From an uncultured Acidobacteriaceae bacterium (lineage in GTDB: Bacteria > Acidobacteriota > Terriglobia > Terriglobales > Acidobacteriaceae): DNA of 32,930 nt. The stretch lies in assembly GCA_937879855.1 (NCBI GenBank), contig CALFMO010000056.1, positions 1 through 32,930 of the forward strand. The letters run 5' to 3'. Made by a program: the position numbers and the translations under genes. Under the pieces are notes generated by a model. It worked only from the letters and a program-made list of their open reading frames with translations, was not told the origin of the DNA and ran no database searches. This document shows, one piece after another, positions 1-8,430 of this stretch (position 1 is its first letter; each line of letters starts with the position of its first letter).

Positions 1-510
1 GTCCGCCACCGCCAAAAATCGCCAAACTCTACTTCGCGACCTGCGGAATGTCGGTTAGATGGTCCCCATGCGCCGATCGACCTCGCTGCCGCAGATAGAA
101 CGATTCCCAAAAATAGGTACTGGCAGCCCGTGGCGGTTGAGCGGCGGGGGTCCAACTTCGTGACACTGCAACCACAGGCGTTCTACATCATGAAATCGAA
201 GGAAAGGCTTAGTCTTCCCGTCAGCATCGCAGTGGACATTCGTGCTATTTCCGAAACCTTGGGCGATATCCGAATTCACTACGCGGGGTTTGCACATCCC
301 GGATTCGGACACGGCCAGCATGGAGGGCGACCGGGGACGCCATTGATTTTTGAAGTCCGATCAAATGATTTTGCTACACGTCTTTACGATGGCGCCCCGC
401 TCGCAAAGGTTTCTTACCTTCGAATGTCCGAGGTTCCCGATCCGCCTCCCGCGCCATCACGATATGATGGACAAGAACTCAAATTGGCGAAGTGGTTTAG
501 CGATGATTGA
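1..510 (+). CDS. dCTP deaminase-like protein, C-terminal part (cut by window edge)
   Basis: The reading frame is open from base 1, so the N-terminus lies outside the window; about 169 residues are visible. They match the C-terminal half of the DCD/dUTPase fold: FYIMKSKERLSLP, then HYAGFAHPGFG (the family's YxGxxDPGF-type strand), then LIFEVRSND and a terminal LAKVSYLRM strand. Family members deaminate dCTP to dUTP or hydrolyse dUTP; some dCTP deaminases deplete nucleotides during phage infection. The visible part cannot show whether the N-terminal catalytic residues are intact. The stop overlaps the start of the next gene by 8 bases, so the two are probably co-translated. A defence role is inferred from the neighbourhood only; an ordinary nucleotide-pool enzyme is also possible. 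Confidence 0.72.
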   Translation, partial: VRHRQKSPNSTSRPAECRLDGPHAPIDLAAADRTIPKNRYWQPVAVERRGSNFVTLQPQAFYIMKSKERLSLPVSIAVDIRAISETLGDIRIHYAGFAHPGFGHGQHGGRPGTPLIFEVRSNDFATRLYDGAPLAKVSYLRMSEVPDPPPAPSRYDGQELKLAKWFSDD

Positions 511-1378
511 GTCAACGAAGCTTCTACCAACGTCTCTTCGGCGAGCGCTACTGGACTACGTCCAGCCGATGGGCTCACTCTACCCTGGCATCGACCAATG
601 GATGGACCGCACATTAACAGACGTTGAGCGAGGCCAGCGCGCCATTCGTATCGTACTGGACCATCTCGGCGTTGCCGGCCTTACGATCGTCAAATATGGT
701 GTTCGGGCAAAGCTTTGCACGTTGCACGTTCATGAACGTGCGCGCGCCCTTGGCGTTGGTCAACTGTTGGTTCATACGGCAATTCAGTTAGCTGGCGCTA
801 CGGCCGCACGAAGCCTGTACGTGACCTTTAGCGAAGCGATCAAAGACGTATGCTTGCCGTTCTTCACTCATATGGGACTGCACAGCGTAGCGGTTGTCCC
901 GAACCGTTATGTGCCTGGCGTTGACGAATTCGTCTCAGAAGCAACAATTAATCCTGCACTCTATGAAACACAGACTCCGGGTGCATCGATTGGCGTGGTA
1001 TGGCTTGGGCCGAGAGGTTCGTCTCCGATCGATCCGTGGTCTCGGTTTGCTGGCGCTGGAGGGGCAATCGAAGACCTAGAGTTTGTCATGCGCCTAAAGC
1101 GGGACGGCGGGTTCGTCTGCGCCGATGTCTCCGGAATTGATGTCACACAACTCAAAGATGCCCAGTTTACCCCGAACCAGTGCGCCGTTTGGAATGGCTA
1201 TGGGTCGCTCGAGGAACCAGCCCCACAGACCGGAGCAGGGGCAACAGGCGGCCGTGCATTCGTGGATTGTGCCGGTCAATTGTCTAACATCCACCAGCGT
1301 AACGCGACCAACTATCTTTCCACGTGGCCAGTTGCCAATGGCGGCATCAAAAAACCGCTGTTCGGCCGCACGCGCTGA
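503..1378 (+). CDS. GNAT-family N-acetyltransferase-like protein
   Basis: About 291 residues from the ATG at 503, which overlaps the TGA of the upstream dCTP-deaminase-like gene; this coupling is why I prefer it to the ATG at 350. Residues ~65-130 look like a GNAT core: strand KLCTLHVHERA, the acetyl-CoA pyrophosphate loop RARALGVG (R-x-x-G-x-G type, residues ~79-86) with a following helix, and a later strand and helix ending FFTHMGLHSV, as in GNAT motif B. The acceptor substrate cannot be read. After residue ~200 the frame runs antisense through the ASCH gene for 285 bases, and that tail has no recognisable domain. The original stop has probably been lost or the gene was truncated by recombination. 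Confidence 0.6.
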   Translation: MIESTKLLPTSLRRALLDYVQPMGSLYPGIDQWMDRTLTDVERGQRAIRIVLDHLGVAGLTIVKYGVRAKLCTLHVHERARALGVGQLLVHTAIQLAGATAARSLYVTFSEAIKDVCLPFFTHMGLHSVAVVPNRYVPGVDEFVSEATINPALYETQTPGASIGVVWLGPRGSSPIDPWSRFAGAGGAIEDLEFVMRLKRDGGFVCADVSGIDVTQLKDAQFTPNQCAVWNGYGSLEEPAPQTGAGATGGRAFVDCAGQLSNIHQRNATNYLSTWPVANGGIKKPLFGRTR

Positions 1379-1516
1379 CGCGCTCAGATCTACACGCTGC
1401 GCCGCCACAATCACGAGCTCGCCCCGATAATTAGTTTTCCACGTCCTCGTTTCAATCGTCTTGATCCCCCGGACGATCAAAGTAGCCCATGGTTGGCGTA
1501 CGGACAGAGCCTTCAC
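1094..1516 (-). CDS. ASCH-domain protein
   Basis: 140 residues, GTG start. The N-terminus (KALSVRQPWA) and the G17-x-K19-x-x-E22-x-R24 signature (GIKTIETR) are classic for the ASCH/PUA-like fold, which binds RNA or acts on modified nucleosides; some members are amidohydrolases on N4-acetylcytidine and others are RNases. The core ends near GKLGIFEL, and the last ~17 residues are probably read-through tail. It lies downstream of the DNA methyltransferase gene on the same strand (249-base gap) and could share its transcript. The 3' half overlaps the convergent GNAT frame. The fold is certain from the motif; the substrate is unknown. Confidence 0.82.
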   Translation of the reverse strand: MKALSVRQPWATLIVRGIKTIETRTWKTNYRGELVIVAAQRVDLSASARAAEQRFFDAAIGNWPRGKIVGRVTLVDVRQLTGTIHECTAACCPCSGLWGWFLERPIAIPNGALVRGKLGIFELCDINSGDIGADEPAVPL

Positions 1517-1765
1517 TTTGGACGTCTACCCCCCGCCATCGCCGCCGGTTACGTGCTCGAGTCGCTCACGATCTCGTCCCAACTTCGTGCTTCGTTAGTC
1601 TGACGGTGCCTAGCCGATACGAGGGTGAGCCATCGTTAGGCCGGCTGTTCCAGAGGTCGAAATAGAAACCCTGCGAGCAAGTGGTAAATTTCTTCATGGC
1701 CCGGATAACTCAGTTGTGCCAGCAATGTGGTGGATTCTTACGGAGATGCCAAGCGTCGATGAACC

Positions 1766-2914
1766 TTAGGAAGCTGCCGGGCCGGTCAGGATGATGTCCT
1801 TTTCTCCCGGTTTCTCGTCGTCGTCTCCAAAGAGTGCAGTTTGCGTAGGCCGGCTGAAGGGCCGCGCAGTCGTCCTTAGGCGCCACTTGGGAAACGCTTC
1901 ACGTAGCGTTTCGACCGTTGTCTCGTAGGTAAACTGTCTAGCATCGGTGCGTACATAGACGTGTCCGGATCGCCTTAGCATATTGGAAGCTTCCCCGAAT
2001 ACTTTGCCCAGCAGCGTGCGGTACGATGTTCGGTCGTGAAATTTCCCCTTGTGGGGATCGGCATTGCACACGGGCTGGGGCGCCTCTCCTAACATCCACA
2101 ATCGCAGCCACTGATCATAGTAGTAGTTGGCAACGCCATAGTACGGCGGCGACGTCAACATGAAATCAAAGGGGCCATGCTTTGCAAGGCGGGGCATGAG
2201 GATCGCGCTATCACCAAGCAAGAAACATGCTGGCGTCACCTCCGGTCGCCCCGCCTTGTAGCGCCAGCGGACACGTCGTAGAAGGAACTGTTCGGGATCA
2301 AGTCGCGGCGGCGTGAGTCGTTTGCGGAGCCACCAGCTGACCGAGTAATCTGGCGCCATCGCTTTGCTTTGCCGCATCTGATTGGAGAAGCTCGCCTCGC
2401 GCTTGCCGTGGAGATAAATCAAAATAAACGCCATCGTGGTGCAATCAATAATGCTGTGCCGCCAATCGAGCAGCGCTCGGGCCGCCAAGAGAAAACGGCG
2501 CACGCGGGGACTGTAGCATAGGTTGAAGAACCGCGGCAGGCTGATGGTGCTGAGATCTGTTGCCCGTGAGGCCCTTGCGATCGTTGTTATCCTGGCTTCG
2601 ACGGCTTGTTGTTGTCCTGGAAACAATTTTGCCCGTCCGTAGACCCACCCGACAGGGTTAATTTCGATCCCCCCGGCTGTCAGTCCACGGGCTGCCGCAG
2701 AGAAAAGACTCGTGGCACGCCCTGCGAATGGGTCAAGGACCCGTCCGCGATTCCCGACAAATTTCTCGATCACGTGGTTCGTAAACTGGACGGGGAACAT
2801 CGCATAGTAGGGCCCCACACCCGCCCATCGGTCCTCTGCAGAGCTTAGCGCTCGCGACAACGTGCCCTCCACGTTGTGAGGCTTCCAAATAGTCCCCCTG
2901 CGATCATTGCACAC
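1766..2914 (-). CDS. Site-specific DNA methyltransferase (amino-MTase type)
   Basis: 382 residues, GTG start. AdoMet motif I is DPFAGRATS at residues 61-69, followed by the acidic strand GGIEINP. The catalytic motif IV is TSPPYYGV at 254-261; the S/T-P-P-Y form is typical of N4-cytosine or N6-adenine exocyclic amino methyltransferases. About 190 residues lie between motif I and motif IV, leaving room for a target-recognition region and giving an alpha-like order. It would methylate a specific DNA site, perhaps marking self DNA for a neighbouring nuclease. No restriction endonuclease is adjacent; the nearest nuclease is the NurA/HerA pair across a small ORF. Target base and site cannot be read from sequence. 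Confidence 0.85.
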   Translation of the reverse strand: MCNDRRGTIWKPHNVEGTLSRALSSAEDRWAGVGPYYAMFPVQFTNHVIEKFVGNRGRVLDPFAGRATSLFSAAARGLTAGGIEINPVGWVYGRAKLFPGQQQAVEARITTIARASRATDLSTISLPRFFNLCYSPRVRRFLLAARALLDWRHSIIDCTTMAFILIYLHGKREASFSNQMRQSKAMAPDYSVSWWLRKRLTPPRLDPEQFLLRRVRWRYKAGRPEVTPACFLLGDSAILMPRLAKHGPFDFMLTSPPYYGVANYYYDQWLRLWMLGEAPQPVCNADPHKGKFHDRTSYRTLLGKVFGEASNMLRRSGHVYVRTDARQFTYETTVETLREAFPKWRLRTTARPFSRPTQTALFGDDDEKPGEKDIILTGPAAS

Positions 2915-2972
2915 TTAGCGCAGCGTGAGCGATCCAGTGCACATACCCTCTTACTCCGCCGGCGGTCCCCCG

Positions 2973-3014
2973 TTGACAGACGGTAATGAATCTGTCGTTA
3001 ATAGTAGCGACAGA
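2973..3014 (+). promoter_or_regulatory. Promoter with embedded inverted repeats ahead of the DUF6788-like gene
   Basis: A perfect -35 hexamer TTGACA lies at 2973-2978. With an 18-base spacer the -10 would be GTTAAT (2997-3002, 4 of 6). A perfect 7-base inverted repeat, TCTGTCG (2991-2997) and CGACAGA (3008-3014), spans the -10 and reaches the first base of the ATG. A further ACAGA half-site (2976-2980) lies inside the -35 region. This is the geometry of a repressor operator, though it could also be the terminal repeat of a small mobile element. Confidence 0.45.
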
Positions 3015-3388
3015 TGAAATCAAAGTCAAGAGCGATATCTGAGGACAACGGGATACGCCGGCGCCTGCGGGTTCCGGCCCGTCTCGGTCAACTTCGCGAG
3101 ACAATCATGAATCTGGACTACATCTGCAACGGATCGCTTACGTCAAGAAGAAAGGTGTGTGGAAAGCCGCAGTGCAGGTGCGCTGTGGACCCAGCTGCCC
3201 GCCACGGTCCTTATTACGAGTGGGGCCGACTCGTTAAAGGCAAATTGGTTCACACCCAACTTCGGCGCCAAGAAGCCGAACGGATCGCGCGCGCAATCCG
3301 CAACTACCGTTCTCTGCGACGGTTGCTGGCGAAGTGGATGCGCACGTCGGCTCGGGCGATTTTGGCCGAACGCTCCAGAGAGTCCTGA
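3014..3388 (+). CDS. Small Cys-rich DUF6788-like protein
   Basis: 124 residues from the ATG at 3014; an internal ATG at 3108 starts MNLDYICNGSL and could also be used. The signature is RRKVCGKPQCRC followed by DPAARHGPYYEW, then a basic helical tail (ERIARAIRNYRSLRRLLAKW). The C-x(4)-C-x-C cluster suggests metal binding. From memory this matches DUF6788-type proteins, often found beside transposases and without an established biochemical role. It converges on the NurA gene with a 14-base gap and is the only plus-strand gene between two minus-strand blocks, which fits separate insertion. An accessory DNA-binding protein of a lost transposon is a reasonable guess, not shown. Confidence 0.6.
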   Translation: MKSKSRAISEDNGIRRRLRVPARLGQLRETIMNLDYICNGSLTSRRKVCGKPQCRCAVDPAARHGPYYEWGRLVKGKLVHTQLRRQEAERIARAIRNYRSLRRLLAKWMRTSARAILAERSRES

Positions 3389-3402
3389 GTTATGTCTCGC
3401 GC

Positions 3403-4776
3403 TCAGGAAACCGCGGAGGCCTCCGGCATGAGTTTCTTCGCTAGTTCCTCAAGCACTCGCGTCCCAAGCCGTAGTGGAATGGCCGCTTCCGCGTGCGCTG
3501 ACACGAGCGGTACGAGCGAGTTGGGGAACCTTGAAGAGACCATTTGGTCCAAAAGGCTCAAGGCGTCCGCAAGCCGCGGGAATTGGGTTGGTTGCGCGCG
3601 GGACGTATCGTTGTCGCCGTCTCGCAGAAACGGTAGTGTCGCCACGACAAGTGCGCCCGACGCCGTTTTGTAGAAGAACTTTCTGCCGAAGTAGGTGTCC
3701 AAGCCGTACGGCTTCGTGCTTTGAGAATAGATGATGTTGCGCTTGATATAGGGATCGTCTAGGAGCAGGATGCTCCTCGGCTTCAATTTACCTTGCTGAC
3801 CTCTCGGGCCTTGGTCAAGATTCAAGAAATGATCTACGAACAAACCGGTTTTCTCGATGCCCACCAGCAAGATGTCCTGTCCATTGTTCACACGCCGCGC
3901 CTCATCATTCAGGCGGCGCAACTCCTTGGATATTGCATGCGAGAGCCAGGCGGGATGACCGAACACCGCCAAGGGGCCGTCCAGCACGATCGCCAGTCGT
4001 CTCAGCGTCGTCAAGAACGTTCTGCTTTCCAACCACCGCAGAACATGAATCATCCACAGCCGTTCGAGGACTTGCATGATCTCCGCGAACATGGCGCCGT
4101 TGGCACCTGCCGGCTCCATGCCTTCATGAATTCGGAGCGCATCGGTGGAGTACAACGCTCGCTTCAGATGGCACGTACATGTGTACCGCTCTGGCGCGGG
4201 CAAGTAGCCTCGATCAGGCGCGGGACAATCGTCGATAGAGTCGTACGGGCACTCCTGATGGTGCGTGCTGGGCTTGTGCGGGAGAATTGCTTGGTAAGTT
4301 TCAAGCAGCGATTCGGCGTCTGGTGCCATTCGAGTATTGACCAGGAGTTCGAATAGTGTCTTGCGTAGCGACGATGGGGCAGAGAGTTCCGCATCAATCA
4401 CAACGTTGGCGCCAGGGAGCGCTTCGTCAATCGATGCGGTTGTCTCAGTATCCCGAAACTGCCGAGGATCGACTGGGCGATGTGCATCGAGCGCACGCAA
4501 TTTCTTGAGGTCGAGCAGAACCGCCGCGACAGTCAGATACTCAATCGATGCGCCTGGATAGCCGTTTACCACCGGTTGCGGTATATGACTACCATCTATC
4601 GCCAAAACCAAGTCTGGAATCCAGGGGCTCGCCGTTACAGGATGTTCAACGGGTAGTTCCGAGCTCTGCTGCTCCGGTGCCTTCTTGTTCATCCTCGCCA
4701 AGAGCGCTTGGACGCGCGGGCTGTTCACCAAGCGGCGCAACGGCCCGTACGACGCAAACTCCCCCTCGTAGGGCAT
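3403..4776 (-). CDS. NurA-domain nuclease
   Basis: 457 residues; ATG three bases after the HerA stop. The N-terminal catalytic strand reads LVLAIDGSHIP (D61), and the second metal-binding Asp is in AIVLDGPLAVFGHPAW (D266, with conserved H274). A C-terminal segment DPYIKRNIIYSQ and GRKFFYK matches the last NurA motifs. NurA is a 5'-3' single- and double-strand nuclease that works in complex with the HerA translocase; in bacteria such pairs are known as anti-phage modules. Residues 171-203 hold H171, C176, C184, C200 and C202, a possible zinc knuckle inserted between the catalytic halves. The gene is longer than typical archaeal NurA (~330-420 residues) mainly through that insert. Confidence 0.85.
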   Translation of the reverse strand: MPYEGEFASYGPLRRLVNSPRVQALLARMNKKAPEQQSSELPVEHPVTASPWIPDLVLAIDGSHIPQPVVNGYPGASIEYLTVAAVLLDLKKLRALDAHRPVDPRQFRDTETTASIDEALPGANVVIDAELSAPSSLRKTLFELLVNTRMAPDAESLLETYQAILPHKPSTHHQECPYDSIDDCPAPDRGYLPAPERYTCTCHLKRALYSTDALRIHEGMEPAGANGAMFAEIMQVLERLWMIHVLRWLESRTFLTTLRRLAIVLDGPLAVFGHPAWLSHAISKELRRLNDEARRVNNGQDILLVGIEKTGLFVDHFLNLDQGPRGQQGKLKPRSILLLDDPYIKRNIIYSQSTKPYGLDTYFGRKFFYKTASGALVVATLPFLRDGDNDTSRAQPTQFPRLADALSLLDQMVSSRFPNSLVPLVSAHAEAAIPLRLGTRVLEELAKKLMPEASAVS

Positions 4777-4779
4777 CGG

Positions 4780-6885
4780 CTATACCGGAATTTCGAACTT
4801 CAGAATCTGTACAGGTACCGTGAAAGGGTTGCTCAGCGTCTTCATCCGCAAGAAGCCTTTGTCTTGGGCGCGCAAGATCGATGACTCGAAATCGGCGAAG
4901 TCATAGAACTTGCGCAACTCTTTCGTTTCATCGTTGTTATTCAAATGACCAATGAACCAGTTCGCGGTATTCGTCCGGATGTTGCGCTGGATGCTGCTAA
5001 CCTCTTGATCGGCGTAGACCATACCGATGCGGTACTTGCCGCCTTCCTTGGCTGCCCGAACCCACACATTCGTCAAATCGTTCTCAGAACCCGACGGTAG
5101 CAGTTCATGGGCCTCCTCGACGTACACAAGAATCTCGGGAGGTCGTTTGGCGGTGCGAAAATCCGTCTGATTCTCTTGAAAGATACGCCACATGACCCTC
5201 TCCGCCACTGAGCGGTTGATCGCTTCATCGCCACCTGATTGGTCGATGATGACGAGCCGCCCCTCGACGAGATTGTTATATATTTGATCAGCATAGTCCC
5301 CAGTAAGCGTGTTCGTGTGTTGCGCTCGGACGTGACCGACTATTTTCGGTCCGTTGGTGTAGGCAAACATCTCGAGGATCTTCTTGAGATCCTCATCGGC
5401 CCACGGCTGAGGTTCCTCGCCCTTTTGCTCTTTCTCTTTCAGGTAATCTCTCTCAAATTGATCGTATTCACTGTTGGAGTCCTTCATGAATTCGTAAAGT
5501 GTAGCCATGGCATCACCGATGGCACTCCAGCTTGCAGTGCCGTCGTTCTTGTCCAAGATGGAAGCGGCCGCCTGATAGGCAGCCGGATCCTGACCTTTGC
5601 CTCGTTTCAAGGCCTCAATCAACTTGTGATTAAAGAGACCCTTAGGATCAGGACGAAGAGCAGCAGGAACAACGAAGCCGGCTCTTGCCAACAGCGCACG
5701 ATACGCGAGCCGGCGGCGACGATAGCGAACCCCGGCCGATTGGTCGGCGGGATCCGGGTGGTCGAACCGTACATCGCGGAAGTTCCTGATGTACTTTACG
5801 CCGCCCTCGTCGTGTAAGGCGCTATTGATGATTTCTTTACCGATTTGCAGAGTGGCGTCGTCGTAGAAGTTCAGCAGCATCAGTCTTCGATCGGGATCGT
5901 TGGGATGCTCAAGGATCCCGTAGGTCACCACGTCGTCCTTCTTACCGGAGGGATGTGATCTCCAGACGTTCTTGAGAGCTGATGGGTTCCGAGTTCCACC
6001 AGCATCCTGGACATTTTCATTGGCATACTCGCCATCCGGATCAAAAATGACCTGCCCAATGCGTAATTGCGCCGACCATCGCAGGGCGAAGACTGATTGC
6101 GCGATGATCTTCGTGGTGTTTGACTTTCCGATGCGAGTAATGCCGAACAGCGCAGTCTTCTGACCCAGCAGGTCCCCTGGGGTCAGCCTAACTTTGACGT
6201 CGGAAACTCCTTGGAAGGTTCTGTTTGTTGAAGCGTAGCGAACTTCGCCCACTTCAACCTCTTCTGCGCTTGCTAGATCATCACGATTGAAGTCGCGGTG
6301 GTTCACGATCTTCTGGAGCGCTTGGCCGTTGGGCTTGTATACTTTCAACCCCTTGTTGGGATAGAAATTCGAGATGTCACTTCCGAACTTCAATGCGAGG
6401 TCCCCATGCGCGTTTTTATCAAGGAAAAACGTTCCGACGACTCGACACTTGAGGCCAGCAAAGGATAGGATGTTGTGAGTCTGAGGGTCCATCATTTCCG
6501 CGTGATCCCAATGCTTGGTTTCTTCGCCGGCCGCCCGTTGGGCAGCTTCTGCCCGAATCCGCAGTGCTTCCTGATCGTTGGGCAAAGGGGCGGCGTCCAT
6601 GACTCGCAGGAGAATCACGGACGTGTCCTCTAGGGTATAGTCGATATCAGTGTCGTCCGGGCCCATGCGTGTCGCAATGAGAAAACACAAGCCCGGAATA
6701 CCGCCAACGTCTTTGCGGTGATGATCATGAATTTCGACAGTTGCCTCCTCGTAGTCGATCGAGAAGACTTCTCCTACGTACTGTTCCTTCTGAATCAATG
6801 AGCCGAGAAGATCCTTCGCCTGCTCGCTGACTGTCCGGTTGTGGTCTGCCGCCAACGCGGTCGCAATATCGGTTTTAGTCTTCAC
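4780..6885 (-). CDS. HerA-type hexameric DNA translocase ATPase
   Basis: 701 residues, GTG start whose first bases overlap the stop of a small upstream ORF (GTGA). Residues ~30-170 form a beta-rich region where HerA proteins have the HAS barrel. Walker A is GITRIGKS (248-255), in a DUF87-type P-loop (GDLLGQKTALFG before it). Walker B is ILVYVEEAHELLP (585-597), and near the C-terminus NWFIGHLNNNDETKEL is typical of the HerA/FtsK sensor region. The insertion at ~370-500 is charged and helical (FERDYLKEKEQKGEE). It should form a hexameric ring feeding DNA to the NurA nuclease encoded immediately after it. The pair is tightly coupled (3-base gap), which supports joint function. Confidence 0.88.
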   Translation of the reverse strand: MKTKTDIATALAADHNRTVSEQAKDLLGSLIQKEQYVGEVFSIDYEEATVEIHDHHRKDVGGIPGLCFLIATRMGPDDTDIDYTLEDTSVILLRVMDAAPLPNDQEALRIRAEAAQRAAGEETKHWDHAEMMDPQTHNILSFAGLKCRVVGTFFLDKNAHGDLALKFGSDISNFYPNKGLKVYKPNGQALQKIVNHRDFNRDDLASAEEVEVGEVRYASTNRTFQGVSDVKVRLTPGDLLGQKTALFGITRIGKSNTTKIIAQSVFALRWSAQLRIGQVIFDPDGEYANENVQDAGGTRNPSALKNVWRSHPSGKKDDVVTYGILEHPNDPDRRLMLLNFYDDATLQIGKEIINSALHDEGGVKYIRNFRDVRFDHPDPADQSAGVRYRRRRLAYRALLARAGFVVPAALRPDPKGLFNHKLIEALKRGKGQDPAAYQAAASILDKNDGTASWSAIGDAMATLYEFMKDSNSEYDQFERDYLKEKEQKGEEPQPWADEDLKKILEMFAYTNGPKIVGHVRAQHTNTLTGDYADQIYNNLVEGRLVIIDQSGGDEAINRSVAERVMWRIFQENQTDFRTAKRPPEILVYVEEAHELLPSGSENDLTNVWVRAAKEGGKYRIGMVYADQEVSSIQRNIRTNTANWFIGHLNNNDETKELRKFYDFADFESSILRAQDKGFLRMKTLSNPFTVPVQILKFEIPV

Positions 6886-6998
6886 GTTCCCACCCCCGCT
6901 GAGACACTATGGCTAGTCTCTTCTGCGCTCCCGTGTTTTTCGGGCTCCAGATACCCGCTCACGTGTTCGATGGTGGTAACCGATGTTTTTCTACGCAT
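6882..6998 (-). CDS. Possible 38-residue ORF translationally coupled to herA
   Basis: A short frame from ATG 6998 ends with a TGA that overlaps the GTG start of the HerA gene by four bases (GTGA), the usual sign of coupling. It begins MRRKTSVTTIEHVSGYLEP and is charged and soluble in character. No domain is recognised. The longer frame upstream (to 7091) runs into the E1 gene antisense and looks unreal. It may be a leader that sets HerA expression or a small partner protein; chance is not excluded. Confidence 0.3.
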   Translation of the reverse strand: MRRKTSVTTIEHVSGYLEPEKHGSAEETSHSVSAGVGT

Positions 6999-7044
6999 GA
7001 CTCGTCGTTCCTGTTTGCTAGTGGTGCCCAGCCTGGCGCGCCGG

Positions 7045-8430
7045 TCACTTGCCGTCTCCATGTGCCTGCTCGGCGCACGCGGGGCACCCATCCCGCACCG
7101 CCAGCGACGCGAACGGCGTCAGGTCACCGCGCCGGCCGTCATAGGTCCACCAGCCGCTTCCACGAACCCCTCCGGCGTACCCCGTGATGAGGTCCAGCAC
7201 GGCGTTCGCGGCCTCGGACGCTAGCGTGCCGTTCATCGACACCACCTGGGGCGCCCCTGGGGCGTTCGGATTTCGGTCGTACCCTCGGGGCCGCTCGATC
7301 TGCTCGGCGGCCAAGGCGGCGTCGGAGAGCAATGGCCCGCAGCGAAGGCACGCCGAGTCCGGCGTGACGACCACGAGCTGCCCGCGAGCGTGGACCAGCT
7401 GCTCCCCATTAGTCACGATCGCCATCCCGATGTCGACGAGCGGGACCAGGTAGCGGCGGCAGAAGAGATTGATCTGCTCGCGGGCGGCGAACGAGTCGAC
7501 GCACGCGACGATGACGTCCACGCTCTTGAGCGCAGCGATCGCGTCCTCGCACGGGAACCGCTTCGGGATCTCCTGAACCGCGATCGACCGGTCGATCGCG
7601 GTGATCATGCGGCGCATGACGGTCGTCTTCAACGCCCCCAGATCCTTGGATGTCGCCCCCACCATCCGACTCAGATTTGACTCCTCGACGTGGTCGCCGT
7701 CGATCACCACGAGCCGGCCAAGGCCTTGGTGGGCGAGCTGCTGGCAGACATGCGATCCTCCTCCGCACACCCCGATGACCGCAACGGCCGCGCGGGCGAG
7801 GAGGGCATCGCTGCGGGGTCCGATCGCCAGCGTTTGGCGGTTGAGACGCGGGCGGGCGCGGTCAATGGCGTCGTCCGGCTGCGGCAGCCAGTTTCGCAGA
7901 GGGACACCGACAACGCGGACACGCCGCAGGGCCCCGACGCGTCGCCCGTCCTGCCAGAAGGCTCCCGTTGCGGCTCCGTCGCCCAGAATGATCGCGCCGG
8001 ACGGGCGCCCGGGGAGCATACGGCTCGCGATCGTAAAGAGCTGAGAAGCATACCGCGTGTCATCGAGCGACGGCACCGGTGCTCGACGTCCCGGGTGCGC
8101 GTGAACGAGGACCAGCGCCGCGTGCAGCTCATCGGCCCTGACCAGCATGCGTGCGTTGAAGTCGGCGCTCCAGGCCAGCATCGGGCCCGTTCCGCGTGAC
8201 GTGATCGCGTCATCAGGGATAGGGATCCATTCCCGGACAACCAGCAGATCGTGGTCCGGAGATCGGCCGAGGCCGCAGAGGAGAAAGCCGGCTTCTTCCC
8301 CTCGCCGGGTATCCTCGACGTGGCCCCGGACGCGTGCAAACAGGTCGGCCGCGATCCGGAGCTCCACCGGTCGCGGTTCGGGGACCGGTGCTCGGCCGTG
8401 GACGCCACGCCGAGCGAAACGCCGTCTCAT
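7045..8430 (-). CDS. JAB metalloprotease-E1 (ThiF-type) fusion, ubiquitin-like system
   Basis: 461 residues in two domains. Residues ~20-170 are a JAB/MPN peptidase with a full JAMM motif: E46 in EEAGFLLCG, H110-x-H112-P, then S121-x-x-D124. Residues ~195-455 are an E1/ThiF adenylyltransferase: nucleotide loop GVCGGGS (220-226), D244/D246, NLSR (252-255), K268, D312 with R317, and zinc-type CxxC pairs at C361/C364 and C449/C452. The E1 half should adenylate the C-terminus of the small Ubl encoded two genes upstream; the JAB half should trim the Ubl precursor or cleave conjugates. The ATG overlaps the E2-like stop (ATGA), so the three genes form one unit. Such fusions are known in predicted prokaryotic ubiquitin-like operons. 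Confidence 0.9.
   Translation of the reverse strand: MRRRFARRGVHGRAPVPEPRPVELRIAADLFARVRGHVEDTRRGEEAGFLLCGLGRSPDHDLLVVREWIPIPDDAITSRGTGPMLAWSADFNARMLVRADELHAALVLVHAHPGRRAPVPSLDDTRYASQLFTIASRMLPGRPSGAIILGDGAATGAFWQDGRRVGALRRVRVVGVPLRNWLPQPDDAIDRARPRLNRQTLAIGPRSDALLARAAVAVIGVCGGGSHVCQQLAHQGLGRLVVIDGDHVEESNLSRMVGATSKDLGALKTTVMRRMITAIDRSIAVQEIPKRFPCEDAIAALKSVDVIVACVDSFAAREQINLFCRRYLVPLVDIGMAIVTNGEQLVHARGQLVVVTPDSACLRCGPLLSDAALAAEQIERPRGYDRNPNAPGAPQVVSMNGTLASEAANAVLDLITGYAGGVRGSGWWTYDGRRGDLTPFASLAVRDGCPACAEQAHGDGK

Noticed and set aside
3014..4776. A complete insertion sequence around the DUF6788-like gene
   Set aside because: No transposase with a DDE or related motif is present; the neighbouring gene is NurA, and no matching inverted repeat was found near 3389.
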